From Thalassobaculum sp. OXR-137 (GTDB taxonomy: Bacteria > Pseudomonadota > Alphaproteobacteria > Thalassobaculales > Thalassobaculaceae), in contig NZ_CP139715.1 of assembly GCF_034377285.1 (NCBI RefSeq), forward strand, positions 248,001 through 312,000: 64,000 bases of DNA, given 5' to 3'. Positions 23,825 to 31,597 of the stretch are shown piece by piece. The notes below the pieces were generated by a model. The model was not told where the DNA came from. It ran no database searches and saw only the letters and a list, made by a program, of their open reading frames with translations. A program made the position numbers and the translations under genes. The first letter of the stretch is position 1; each line of letters opens with the position of its first letter.

Positions 23825-24057
23825 GAGCCCTGATGCGAAAATCCACGAGGCAAAAGAACTTGTTCGGATTCCGTGGTTTAAGTAGTATCTCCGCAGTGAT
23901 TTGTGAGCGGGGTCGTTGGATAAAAGCCGATGGAAATCTCGGAAGAGACGGCTCTTGGCTCCTAACGCCGCGTATCGCATCATGGACGCGCCCGGTCGCT
24001 TGGGGGGCGGCACGCGTTCTTCGGGGGTCCGGGTTGGGATTTAAAAGGGATGACGCG

Positions 24058-25248
24058 GTGATCGAATCATTCGACTCCATGCGCCGCCTGGCCGTTATCG
24101 GCGTCGGCGTACTCGCCCTTGCGGGGTGTTCGTTCAGCAGTGATTCGCTGTGGCCGTCTCTGACCGGCGAGGCGCCCAGCGCCGATGCGCCGCCAGCAGC
24201 AAGCGTCGCCATTCAGCCGTCTGCGGGCGAACGCGCGGGCTCACCGCTGGTCGGCGGCCCGCCGCCGCTGGGCAACACCAATTTCGAGGTTCGACCCCCC
24301 GCCACGATGCAGCCCACGGGCACGTTTGTCGGCGAGAAGGTTATTCAACTGCGAGGCGACCTGGTCCGGTTGCAGGACAGCATCCGGGGCCATAACGGCA
24401 GCCTGCAGTCCCTGCGCGCCACCACCGCCCAGAACGCGCTGAACTACCACCAGACGGTGGCGGGCATCGAATCCCGCCTGCAGGTCGGCACCACGCCGGG
24501 CAACCCGCAGCTCGTCGACCAGTGGAACAGCGCCCAGCGCCAGTTGGAGCAGGTCAACACCGACATCTCCAACATGAACGCCCTGGCCAACCGGGTTTCC
24601 TCCGACGCGGCCCTGTCGACCTATCTGCTGGAATCCGTGCGCGCCGCCTATGGCCTGTCCGGCGCCGTGGAGGCCGACCACGAGCAGCTCGCGGTGCTGG
24701 AGGACGACACCAACCAGACCGTCGTGCTGATCGACCGCCTGCTGACCGAGCTGAGCGACGACATCCGCCGCCAGAGCTCCTATGCCGCGAACGAGCGCAA
24801 CGACCTGAACACCATGGCCGTGGCGATCAAGAACGGCGAGCTGTTCGGGACCAGCCTGGCCAACCGGTCCTTCGGCGGCACCTCGCCCCAGGCCTCGATG
24901 GCCGGCGGCGCCAGCTTCCCCGCCCCGGCCAGCATGGGCACGGCCGGCCGGCGTCCGCTCGTGGTGATCCGCTTCGACCGGCCGGGCGTCGAATACGAAC
25001 AGCCGCTCTACAGCGCCGTCCGCCGCGCGCTGGAGACCCGGCCGGAAGCGATCTTCGACGTGATCGCGGTCAGCCCGCAATCCGCCAACCAGGGCCGCAA
25101 CGCGCTCGACGCCAACCAGGCCAAGCGCAATGCCCAGACCGTGTTCCGCAGCCTGCAGGAGATGGGTCTGCCGCCGGGCCGGGTCGCCCTGTCGGCCCAG
25201 TCGGCGCCGGATGCGCGTTCCAACGAGGTCCGCATCTACGTGCGCTGA
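24058..25248 (+). CDS. Predicted outer-membrane lipoprotein
   Basis: Translation from the GTG at 24058 (AAAAGGGA upstream) gives 396 residues with a lipoprotein signal peptide: MRRLAVIGVGVLALAGCSF, whose lipobox LALAGC would make the Cys the acylated N-terminus. An ATG at 24079 gives the same mature protein. The next 70 residues are Pro/Ala-rich linker. Then follows a long helical region (about 120-300) with LRGDLVRLQDSIRGHNGSLQSL, likely coiled coil. The last 95 residues (VVIRFDRPGVEYEQPLYSAVRRAL ... VRIYVR) have an OmpA-like or related alpha/beta rhythm, with QSANQGRNALDANQAKRNAQ and ending in RSNEVRIYV. That ending suggests peptidoglycan association, but the usual NxxLSxxRA core is not clear. 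Confidence 0.65.
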   Translation: MIESFDSMRRLAVIGVGVLALAGCSFSSDSLWPSLTGEAPSADAPPAASVAIQPSAGERAGSPLVGGPPPLGNTNFEVRPPATMQPTGTFVGEKVIQLRGDLVRLQDSIRGHNGSLQSLRATTAQNALNYHQTVAGIESRLQVGTTPGNPQLVDQWNSAQRQLEQVNTDISNMNALANRVSSDAALSTYLLESVRAAYGLSGAVEADHEQLAVLEDDTNQTVVLIDRLLTELSDDIRRQSSYAANERNDLNTMAVAIKNGELFGTSLANRSFGGTSPQASMAGGASFPAPASMGTAGRRPLVVIRFDRPGVEYEQPLYSAVRRALETRPEAIFDVIAVSPQSANQGRNALDANQAKRNAQTVFRSLQEMGLPPGRVALSAQSAPDARSNEVRIYVR

Positions 25249-25274
25249 GCGACAGCCATCCAAGAGACGACGCC

Positions 25275-25307
25275 AGGGGCGGCCGGAGATCGATCCGAGC
25301 CGCCCCT
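25275..25307 (+). terminator. Rho-independent terminator of the lipoprotein gene
   Basis: Perfect 9-base arms AGGGGCGGC and GCCGCCCCT enclose a 15-base loop and are followed by GCTCTTTTC. It lies 26 bases after the lipoprotein stop. Confidence 0.75.
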
Positions 25308-25387
25308 GCTCTTTTCGGCGCCTGCTCTTTTTCACCCCCGTGATCCGGCCCGTCGGTCGCGCGCGTAGAGAGCGGTGGAGGTGCCCC

Positions 25388-25828
25388 ATGATCCGGACCG
25401 TTCTCCGCCTGCCCCGAACGATCGCCGCGATGCTGCTCGCCCTCGGCCTGCTCGGCGCGCCGGCCGCCGCCCAGACCGCCGAGGAGGCCGCCGCCTTCCG
25501 CGGCGTCATCTCGGCCCAGGTCGATGCCTTCCGCGCCGACGCCTGGGACCGGGCCTTTTCCTACGCATCGCCCAATATCCGCACGATGTTCGGCACTGCC
25601 GAGCGGTTCCGCGACATGGTCACCGGCGGCTACGAGGCGGTCGCCCGCCCGCAGGTCTTCGAGTTCGAGGACGCAACCCTCCTCGACGGCCGGCCGACCC
25701 AGCCGGTCTTCGTCATCGGCCCCGACGGCATCGCGCGCCGGGCGCTGTACTTCATGGAGCAGCAGCCGGACGGGAGCTGGAAGATCGACGGGGTCGTGCT
25801 CGAAACCCTGCCCGACCGCACCACCTGA
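25388..25828 (+). CDS. DUF4864-type secreted protein
   Basis: A 146-residue protein with an N-terminal signal peptide (RTIAAMLLALGLLGAPAAAQ) and a small domain, VISAQVDAFRADAWDRAFSYASPNIRTMF, RFRDMVTGGYEAVARPQ, and a terminal GSWKIDGVVLE. This matches the DUF4864 family, a presumed periplasmic NTF2-like fold whose function is unknown. GGAGG lies just upstream of the ATG. It is followed on the same strand by gpt. Confidence 0.7.
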   Translation: MIRTVLRLPRTIAAMLLALGLLGAPAAAQTAEEAAAFRGVISAQVDAFRADAWDRAFSYASPNIRTMFGTAERFRDMVTGGYEAVARPQVFEFEDATLLDGRPTQPVFVIGPDGIARRALYFMEQQPDGSWKIDGVVLETLPDRTT

Positions 25829-25916
25829 GGCCGCACGACCTGCGCCTGTGCATTGCCACCGCCTTGCGGGGCGGCTATAGCCGGACCATCAAAGCGGCGC
25901 GTGGAGGCGGTCACCC

Positions 25917-26423
25917 ATGAATGCGAGCAAGAACGACGAACTGCGTCGCACCTTTCCGGTTTCCTGGGAGGAGCTGCACCGCACCGGCCGGGCGCTCGCC
26001 TGGCGGCTGCTGGATATCGGTCCGTTCGAAGGGATCATCGGCATCACCCGCGGCGGGCTGGTACCGGCGGCCATCGTCGCCCGCGAGCTGGAACTGCGGA
26101 TGATCGACACCATCGGCGTGTCCAGCTATGCCGGCTATAACGGTCCGCGCGGCGAGCTGAAGATGGTCAAGCCGCCGTCCATGACCACCGACGGCGAAGG
26201 CTGGCTGATCGTCGACGATCTGGTCGATACCGGCGAGACCGCCAAGGTGGTGCGCGCCATGCTGCCCAAGGCGCATTTCGCCACGATCTACGCCAAACCC
26301 GCCGGCCGTCCCCTGGTCGACACCTTCGTCACCGAGGTCAGCCAGGATACCTGGATCTATTTCCCCTGGGATCTCGAGCCGCGGCCGGTCGACCCGATCA
26401 TCGGTCTGCGTCCGGCGACCTGA
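25917..26423 (+). CDS. gpt: Xanthine-guanine phosphoribosyltransferase
   Basis: A 168-residue type I phosphoribosyltransferase. The PRPP-binding motif is [17 protein letters not shown], and the N-terminal [20 protein letters not shown] and the C-terminal [11 protein letters not shown] match Gpt. It converts xanthine, guanine and hypoxanthine to nucleotides for purine salvage in the cytoplasm. GTGGAGGCGG lies before the ATG. The last nine codons overlap the 3' end of the oppositely oriented PanC-like gene. Confidence 0.92.
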   Translation: MNASKNDELRRTFPVSWEELHRTGRALAWRLLDIGPFEGIIGITRGGLVPAAIVARELELRMIDTIGVSSYAGYNGPRGELKMVKPPSMTTDGEGWLIVDDLVDTGETAKVVRAMLPKAHFATIYAKPAGRPLVDTFVTEVSQDTWIYFPWDLEPRPVDPIIGLRPAT

Positions 26424-27306
26424 CCGGCACGCTGTCGACGAACCGGATGTCGCCGATCCGCACGGCGACGAAGACCCGGGCCGGCGCGCCGGCCCGCTCC
26501 ACGGGCTCCAATGTCCGAGGGTGGCGGATCTCCAGATAGTCGACCCCGTCGAAGGCGGCGTCGGTCAGGGCGTCCAGGCCCCAGGCGACCTCGCCGGCCG
26601 GGGTGCTGACCCCGTCGGCGAGACGGCCCGTCATGCGCCCCAGGATCCGGCTGAGGCTGGCCACCCGCTCGCGCCCGGCCTCGTCCAGCCGGTCGATCTC
26701 GGCCACCGGGGTGATGCCGCCGGGGCCGCGGGCCGCATCGACGACGCGGATCAGCGGCGCGCCGTCGCGCCCGGACAGCCGCGCGGCCAGGACGCAGGCC
26801 CGCTGAAAAACCGCACCGCTCTGATACAGCCGGTCCGGTGCCACCAGTTCCACCAGCCGCTCGATCTTGCCCACCGCCTCGGTCAGCGCGTCCCGGGCGA
26901 ACAGGCCCTCCATGGAGGCGGCGAACTCGGGCAGGTCGTCCACCGGCACCGGCTCGATCTCCATCGATGCCGCGTACAGGACGTCGGCCCCGTTGCGCGA
27001 CAGCAGCGTCCGGCCGACCGGATCGGTCAGCACATCGGCCTTCGGCCCCGCCGCCACCAGCACCCGGTCGCATTCCCGCGCCGCCAGCGCCAGCAGCACC
27101 AGGTGGCCCACATGGGCCTCGCCCAGGACCGGAACGAGGCCGATCGAACAGGAATCCTCACGCCATTCGGTGAGATAGCCGGTCAGCGTATCGATCTCGG
27201 AGACGACCTCAATATCGGCGTCCTCGCCGCCGTCCAGGTTGAAGGACAGCGCCGGGTCGTACGGGCCGACCCGGTCGTTGCCCAATTTTCCAACCCGTTT
27301 CGACAT
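26398..27306 (-). CDS. Degenerate pantothenate synthetase homologue
   Basis: A 302-residue protein that aligns by eye with PanC along its whole length. [17 protein letters not shown] stands for [33 protein letters not shown] for the lead into GEKDYQQ, and [17 protein letters not shown] with [14 protein letters not shown] for the C-terminal domain. The ATP-binding HxGH (65-68) is kept. The other active-site motifs are gone: no NPxQF, no GEKDxQQ (SGAVFQRA instead) and no SSRN (TPVAEIDR instead). It also has an extra N-terminal 35 residues. The start ATG at 27306 follows an upstream in-frame TTG. It may bind ATP or act as a regulator, rather than make pantothenate. Confidence 0.65.
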   Translation of the reverse strand: MSKRVGKLGNDRVGPYDPALSFNLDGGEDADIEVVSEIDTLTGYLTEWREDSCSIGLVPVLGEAHVGHLVLLALAARECDRVLVAAGPKADVLTDPVGRTLLSRNGADVLYAASMEIEPVPVDDLPEFAASMEGLFARDALTEAVGKIERLVELVAPDRLYQSGAVFQRACVLAARLSGRDGAPLIRVVDAARGPGGITPVAEIDRLDEAGRERVASLSRILGRMTGRLADGVSTPAGEVAWGLDALTDAAFDGVDYLEIRHPRTLEPVERAGAPARVFVAVRIGDIRFVDSVPVRSPDADR

Positions 27307-27621
27307 AGGCAATCACCAATGGTCCTGTCATTCCGGTCCGACGCCCCGGTCCCGCGCCCCGGTACAGCGCCCGGAAACCGCAGAGCGCAGACCTCCCGTT
27401 CCGGTCCGGAGACGACGGTCACGACGACGGTCACCCTGCGGCAGGAGAATTATGTCCGACGCATTCTCGCAGCCCTAAGCCGCTCGACCCCGTCCGCCAT
27501 TGCCGGTCCGAAGCCACGCCAAACCCGCCCGATTCGGCCAAAGGCTACACCGCACACGCATTTTCCGGCAAAGCAAAATCTACTGCGCCGGCAGCGCGGG
27601 CCGGCCGGCGCGGCGATCCCG
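27307..27621. other. Gene-free stretch upstream of the PanC-like gene
   Basis: A 315-base stretch between two minus-strand genes. I see no supported ORF, RNA gene or strong inverted repeat in it. Short sequences such as GACGACGGTCACGACGACGGTCAC (27411-27434, a 12-base tandem duplication) are present. It should carry the promoter of the PanC-like gene and the 3' end of the kinase transcript. Confidence 0.5.
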
Positions 27622-28986
27622 TCACCCGGCGCTCTGCACCGGCAGGTTCATCCGGAAGGTCGAGCCGTCGGAGCCGGTGCGCTCCAGGGTCAGGCTGCCG
27701 CCATGGGCCTGCACCAGATCGCGGGCGATGGTCAGACCGAGGCCGGTCCCGTCGCGCCGGGTGGAGAACTGGAACGGCTGGAACAGCCTGCCGCGTCCCT
27801 CCTCGGGGATGCCGGGGCCGTTGTCGGCGAGGTCCACCAGCAGGCGGCCGCCCTCCTCCCGCACGGTCACGCGCAGGGTATCTGCCCCCGCATTGACGGC
27901 GTTGGAGGCGATGTTGGACAGCGCCCGGTACATCTGGTCGCGATCCGCCTGGATGACGACGTCGCCGGTCTGGTCCAGGTGCACCTGGATCTCCCTGCCC
28001 TGCACCGGGGCCAGATCGGCCCGCAGGTCGGCGATCAGGTCGGCGAGCCGCAGCGGCGCCAGCTTCAGCGGTGGCGTCTCCCGCGTGAAGTTGAGCGTGG
28101 TCGAGCACAGAGCCACCGCCCGGTCGATCGCCTTGACCAGGGTCGGCGTCACCTTCTGCACGTCCGGGTCCTGGCTCATGGCCAGCCGGTCGGAGATCAG
28201 GGTCGCGGTCGACAGCATGTTGCGCAGGTCGTGGCTGATCTTGCTGACCGCCGTGCCCAGGGCCGCGAGCCGGGTGCGCTGGCGCAGGGCGGCGCGCATC
28301 TCCTCCTTCATCAGCCCGAGTTCGCGCAGGGCCACGCCGATCTCGTCGCGCCGGCCGCGGTCGTCGAGATCGGTGCTGCGGTCCTCGGGCCGCTTGCGGA
28401 AGGCGACGAGGCTCTCGGTAATGCGCTGCAGCGGCCGCACCAGCAGCCAGCGCAGGCTGACGAAGACCAGGGCGGCGGTGAAGACCGAGATCAGCACCGA
28501 CAGGGTCAGGATGCGCCAGGAGAAGTCGTACATCACCTCGCGCAGCGGAAACTCGTCGATGGTGATGCTGACCGTGCTCGCCGGGTCCATCGGCGCCGGA
28601 CCGGTCACCCGCAGGATCCGGTTGCCGGTCTGGAACAGGGCGTCGAAGGCGTCAACCACCAGCTCGACCGGCATGGGATCGTAGAGCGAGACCTCGACTT
28701 CGCCCGTCGGGAACATCGGCCGGCTCAGGGATTTGCGGGAGCCTTCCGCGCCGGTGACCACGATCTCGTAGGCGCCGACATGGTCGAGCAGTTCGAAGGT
28801 CAGTTCCTGGCTGATCACCCGGTCGGGCGAGCCGTCGATGGTGAGCGCGGCCAGATGCGCCTTGTCCAGCTTCTCGGTCAGATAGGTCAGCCGGAAGCGG
28901 GCGATCGACGGGGTGTAGATCAGCACTTCGGAGACCATCACGAAGAAGATGGTCAGGCAGAGAAGCCGAAAGGAGAGCGACCGCAT
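27622..28986 (-). CDS. Membrane-bound sensor histidine kinase (HAMP)
   Basis: A 454-residue kinase. It has TM1 at residues 5-27, a periplasmic sensor of about 130 residues, and TM2 at 158-180 followed by a HAMP linker. The dimerisation helix carries the H-box KISHDLRNML with phospho-acceptor His252. The ATPase domain shows the N-box SNIASNAVNAG, G1 DNGPGIPEEG and G2 GTGLGLTIARDLVQAHGG. No response-regulator gene is adjacent, so it is an orphan kinase. The signal is unknown. It starts 19 bases after the stop of the flavoprotein gene on the same strand. Confidence 0.9.
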   Translation of the reverse strand: MRSLSFRLLCLTIFFVMVSEVLIYTPSIARFRLTYLTEKLDKAHLAALTIDGSPDRVISQELTFELLDHVGAYEIVVTGAEGSRKSLSRPMFPTGEVEVSLYDPMPVELVVDAFDALFQTGNRILRVTGPAPMDPASTVSITIDEFPLREVMYDFSWRILTLSVLISVFTAALVFVSLRWLLVRPLQRITESLVAFRKRPEDRSTDLDDRGRRDEIGVALRELGLMKEEMRAALRQRTRLAALGTAVSKISHDLRNMLSTATLISDRLAMSQDPDVQKVTPTLVKAIDRAVALCSTTLNFTRETPPLKLAPLRLADLIADLRADLAPVQGREIQVHLDQTGDVVIQADRDQMYRALSNIASNAVNAGADTLRVTVREEGGRLLVDLADNGPGIPEEGRGRLFQPFQFSTRRDGTGLGLTIARDLVQAHGGSLTLERTGSDGSTFRMNLPVQSAG

Positions 28987-29005
28987 CGTCCGATCCGTCG
29001 GGTGC

Positions 29006-30430
29006 TCAGGCGAAGCGCATCAGGAACCGCACGATGCGCCGGGTGCGCGCGGAGAACAGCTTGGGCACATACCAGCTTCCCGCCGCCCGCTTCACCACCT
29101 CGGTGCGGGTGGGGTACGGGACCACGAGGCCGGCGATGTCGGACACCTTCAGCTTCTTGGCAATCGCCAGGGTGTATAGCGAGACGATCTCTCCGGCCCC
29201 CGTGCCGACCACGACGGCTCCCAGAATACGACCCTTTGGCGAGACGTAAAGTTTGGTGAAGCCCTCCACCTCCCGCTCGGCGACCGCGCGGTCGTTTTCG
29301 GCGAAGGGCCAGCGCAGGACCTCGAAGGCGTCTCCGCGCCCGCGCAGCGCCGCCTCGTCGTCGCCGACGCTGGCCAGTTCCGGCGCGGTATAGGTCACCC
29401 GGGGCAGCGCGATCTCGGCCTTGGCCGGCAGGCGGAACAGGGCATTGCGGATGACGATGCCCGCATGGAAGCCGGCGAGATGGGTGAACTGGGCTCCGCC
29501 CGCCGCATCGCCCACGGCGAAGACCCGGCGATTGGTGGTGCGCAGCCGGCGGTCCAGCTTGAGGCGGCCGCGCTCGTCGGTCTCGATCCCGGCCCGGCTC
29601 AGATCCAGCCCTTCGAACCCGACGCGCCGTCCGACCGCCACCAGCAGGTGACTGCCGCTCAGCACGCCCTCGCCCGCGTCGGACCGCACCGTCAGCTCGA
29701 TCCCGTCGGCGGACGGGCCGGCATGGATCGCCGCCGTGCCCTCGTGGATCTCGACCCCGTCGCGCCGTAGGGCCAGGCGCACCACCTCGGCCGCCTCCTG
29801 GTCCTCGACGCCGAGCAGCGACTTCGCCTCCACCAGCACCACCTCGCAGCCGAGCCGCGCGTGCGCCTGGGCCAGTTCGCAGCCGATGGGGCCGCCGCCC
29901 AGCACCAGCAGCCGGCGCGGCCGCGTCTCCAGGTCGAACACCGTCTCGTTGGTCAGGAAGGGCACGCTGTCCAGCCCGGGGATCGGCGGCACGGCCGGGG
30001 TCGAGCCGGTGCCGATGACCACGAACTTGGCCTCCACCCGCACCCCGCCGCCTTCCACGGCGCGGGGACCGGTGAACCGGGCCTCGGCCTGGACGACGCG
30101 GACGCCGAAACCGCTGTAGCGGGCGACGGAGTCCATCGGGGCGATCTCGGCGATCACGCCGCGGACGTGGTCGCGCACCCGCGCCCAGTCGACCGAGCGG
30201 ACCGGCGCGTCGACGCCGAACCGACCGGCGCTGGCCGCGGCATGGGCGGCGTGGCCGGCGGCGAGCAGCGCCTTGGACGGCACGCAGCCGACATTGAGGC
30301 AGTCGCCGCCCATCTCGCCCTTCTCGAACAGGACGACGCTGGCGCCCATCTGCGAGGCACCGGCGGCCACCGACAGCCCGCCGGCACCGGCCCCGATGAC
30401 GCAGATATCGGCCTGGATCGTCTCGGTCAT
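29006..30430 (-). CDS. FAD/NAD(P) disulfide oxidoreductase (mercuric reductase/lipoamide dehydrogenase-like)
   Basis: A 474-residue pyridine-nucleotide disulfide oxidoreductase. The FAD motif is GAGAGGLSVAAGASQMGASV, and the redox-active pair is Cys44/Cys49 in GGDCLNVGCVPSKALL. The NAD(P) motif is VLGGGPIGCELAQAHARLG, and FAVGDAAGG binds FAD. In the C-terminal domain YPTRTE stands where the catalytic His-Glu pair HPTxSE of lipoamide dehydrogenase lies, so His is replaced by Tyr. With this change and with no lipoyl partner nearby, its substrate is not lipoamide in an obvious way. The upstream neighbour encodes a TVP38-type protein; the two are often found next to each other in my memory of such genomes. 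Confidence 0.85.
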   Translation of the reverse strand: MTETIQADICVIGAGAGGLSVAAGASQMGASVVLFEKGEMGGDCLNVGCVPSKALLAAGHAAHAAASAGRFGVDAPVRSVDWARVRDHVRGVIAEIAPMDSVARYSGFGVRVVQAEARFTGPRAVEGGGVRVEAKFVVIGTGSTPAVPPIPGLDSVPFLTNETVFDLETRPRRLLVLGGGPIGCELAQAHARLGCEVVLVEAKSLLGVEDQEAAEVVRLALRRDGVEIHEGTAAIHAGPSADGIELTVRSDAGEGVLSGSHLLVAVGRRVGFEGLDLSRAGIETDERGRLKLDRRLRTTNRRVFAVGDAAGGAQFTHLAGFHAGIVIRNALFRLPAKAEIALPRVTYTAPELASVGDDEAALRGRGDAFEVLRWPFAENDRAVAEREVEGFTKLYVSPKGRILGAVVVGTGAGEIVSLYTLAIAKKLKVSDIAGLVVPYPTRTEVVKRAAGSWYVPKLFSARTRRIVRFLMRFA

Positions 30431-30467
30431 GCTGGGGCTCCTGCGGTCAGATCAAACGCCCACTCGT

Positions 30468-30580
30468 CACTTCCCGGATTGATTCCGGGGTAAGGCCGGC
30501 AGCGGTTTATACCGTCGACATGAAATCGCACGACGCCTGTCTCAGCTTAAAGGCTCGCCCCGGAATAGATCCGGGGAGTG
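30468..30580. repeat. Inverted repeat, intergenic (copy 4)
   Basis: The arms CACTTCCCGGATTGATTCCG and its counterpart at 30558-30580 (CCCCGGAATAGATCCGGGGA onward) are complementary with about three mismatches. They belong to the CACTCCCCGG...CCGGGGAGTG type also seen at copies 7 and 8. The element sits between the flavoprotein and the TVP38-type gene. Confidence 0.7.
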
Positions 30581-30605
30581 TCCGGGTTGGGAGCGTATCA
30601 TGCCG

Positions 30606-31361
30606 TCACGCGGATGACGCGGCCCCGCGGCGCAGGCGCTTATACAGCACCGGGACCAGCGCCAGCAGGGTCAGGCCCGCGATCGGGACTAACACGGTGG
30701 GCTCAAGGAAGATCCCCAGGCCCGGCAGCTCGCCCCGGTCGAACACGGTGTCGAGGCCGTTGCCCACCGACACGAAGACGAAGGTCCCGGGCACGATCCC
30801 GATGGCGGTGGCGATCAGGAAGACACGCGTCGACACCCCGAGCAGAGCCGGAACGATATTCACCAGCCAGAACGGAAAGATCGGCACCAGCCGCAGCACC
30901 AGCAGATAGCTCAGCGCGTTCTCCCGGAATCCGTCCTCGAGCCGGGCGACGAACGGTCCCGCCTTGGCGCGCAGACTGTCGCCGATCGCCGTGCGGGCGG
31001 CCAGGAACACCGCCAGCGCCCCGACGGTCGCCGCCAGCACCGTCAGCACAGTGCCCTCCACCAGGCCGAAGACCAGCCCGCCGGTGACCGTCAGCACCAG
31101 CCCGACAGGCAGGGAGAAGGCGATGGAGAGCGCATAGGCCGCCGCGTAGCCGAGCCGGCTGACCACCGGGTTCGCCGCCACCCAGTCCTGCAGGACCTCA
31201 TGGTTCTCGGACACCGCCTGGAACGAGACGAACCGGTCCAGATCGGCGGCGAAGAACGCCACCAGACCGCCCAGCAGCAGGCCGATGGGCAGGAGGCGGC
31301 GCAGCGTGACGCCGCTGCCCTCCAAGTCTCCGGAGCTCTCTGTCGCCTGCCGTTCGCTCAC
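30606..31361 (-). CDS. TVP38/TMEM64 family (VTT domain) membrane protein
   Basis: A 251-residue polytopic inner-membrane protein. Hydrophobic segments include LLPIGLLLGGLVAFFAAD, SLPVGLVLTVTGGLVFGLVEGTVLTVLA, and IATAIGIVPGTFVFVSVGNG. The VTT signature is visible as YLLVLRLVPIFPFWLVNIVPALLGV, the lumen-facing re-entrant region of SNARE-associated/DedA-like proteins. The family is thought to move lipids or protect against oxidative stress. The start is a GTG at 31361 (VSERQ), with GGGGA upstream; the frame continues further upstream without a better start. It is transcribed toward the flavoprotein gene, probably as one unit. Confidence 0.85.
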   Translation of the reverse strand: MSERQATESSGDLEGSGVTLRRLLPIGLLLGGLVAFFAADLDRFVSFQAVSENHEVLQDWVAANPVVSRLGYAAAYALSIAFSLPVGLVLTVTGGLVFGLVEGTVLTVLAATVGALAVFLAARTAIGDSLRAKAGPFVARLEDGFRENALSYLLVLRLVPIFPFWLVNIVPALLGVSTRVFLIATAIGIVPGTFVFVSVGNGLDTVFDRGELPGLGIFLEPTVLVPIAGLTLLALVPVLYKRLRRGAASSA

Positions 31362-31597
31362 GTGGTCCCCGCTTCCCTCAATCCGGTTGGGTTCTCGGCC
31401 GGGATGCGATGATGGGGCCGCACACCCGCCCGGCCAAGATGCCCCCTGGCGCCGCCGGCGCCAGTCAACAGGCCGTGAGGAGCCCGTGTACACGGCCGTC
31501 GCCCGTTGGCTTGGCGCCATGAGACCCCGGGCAATGGCGCTACCGGCAGAGCCAAACCGGGCGCAAGATCGCCCGTAACAAGACACTGGAGGCATCC

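Noticed and set aside
26521-29259. A very long plus-strand open frame (over 900 codons) opposite the PanC-like and kinase genes
   Set aside because: It is rich in His, Arg, Gly and Ala with no domain, and runs antisense across two well-supported genes; this is typical of third-position G+C in the opposite strand.
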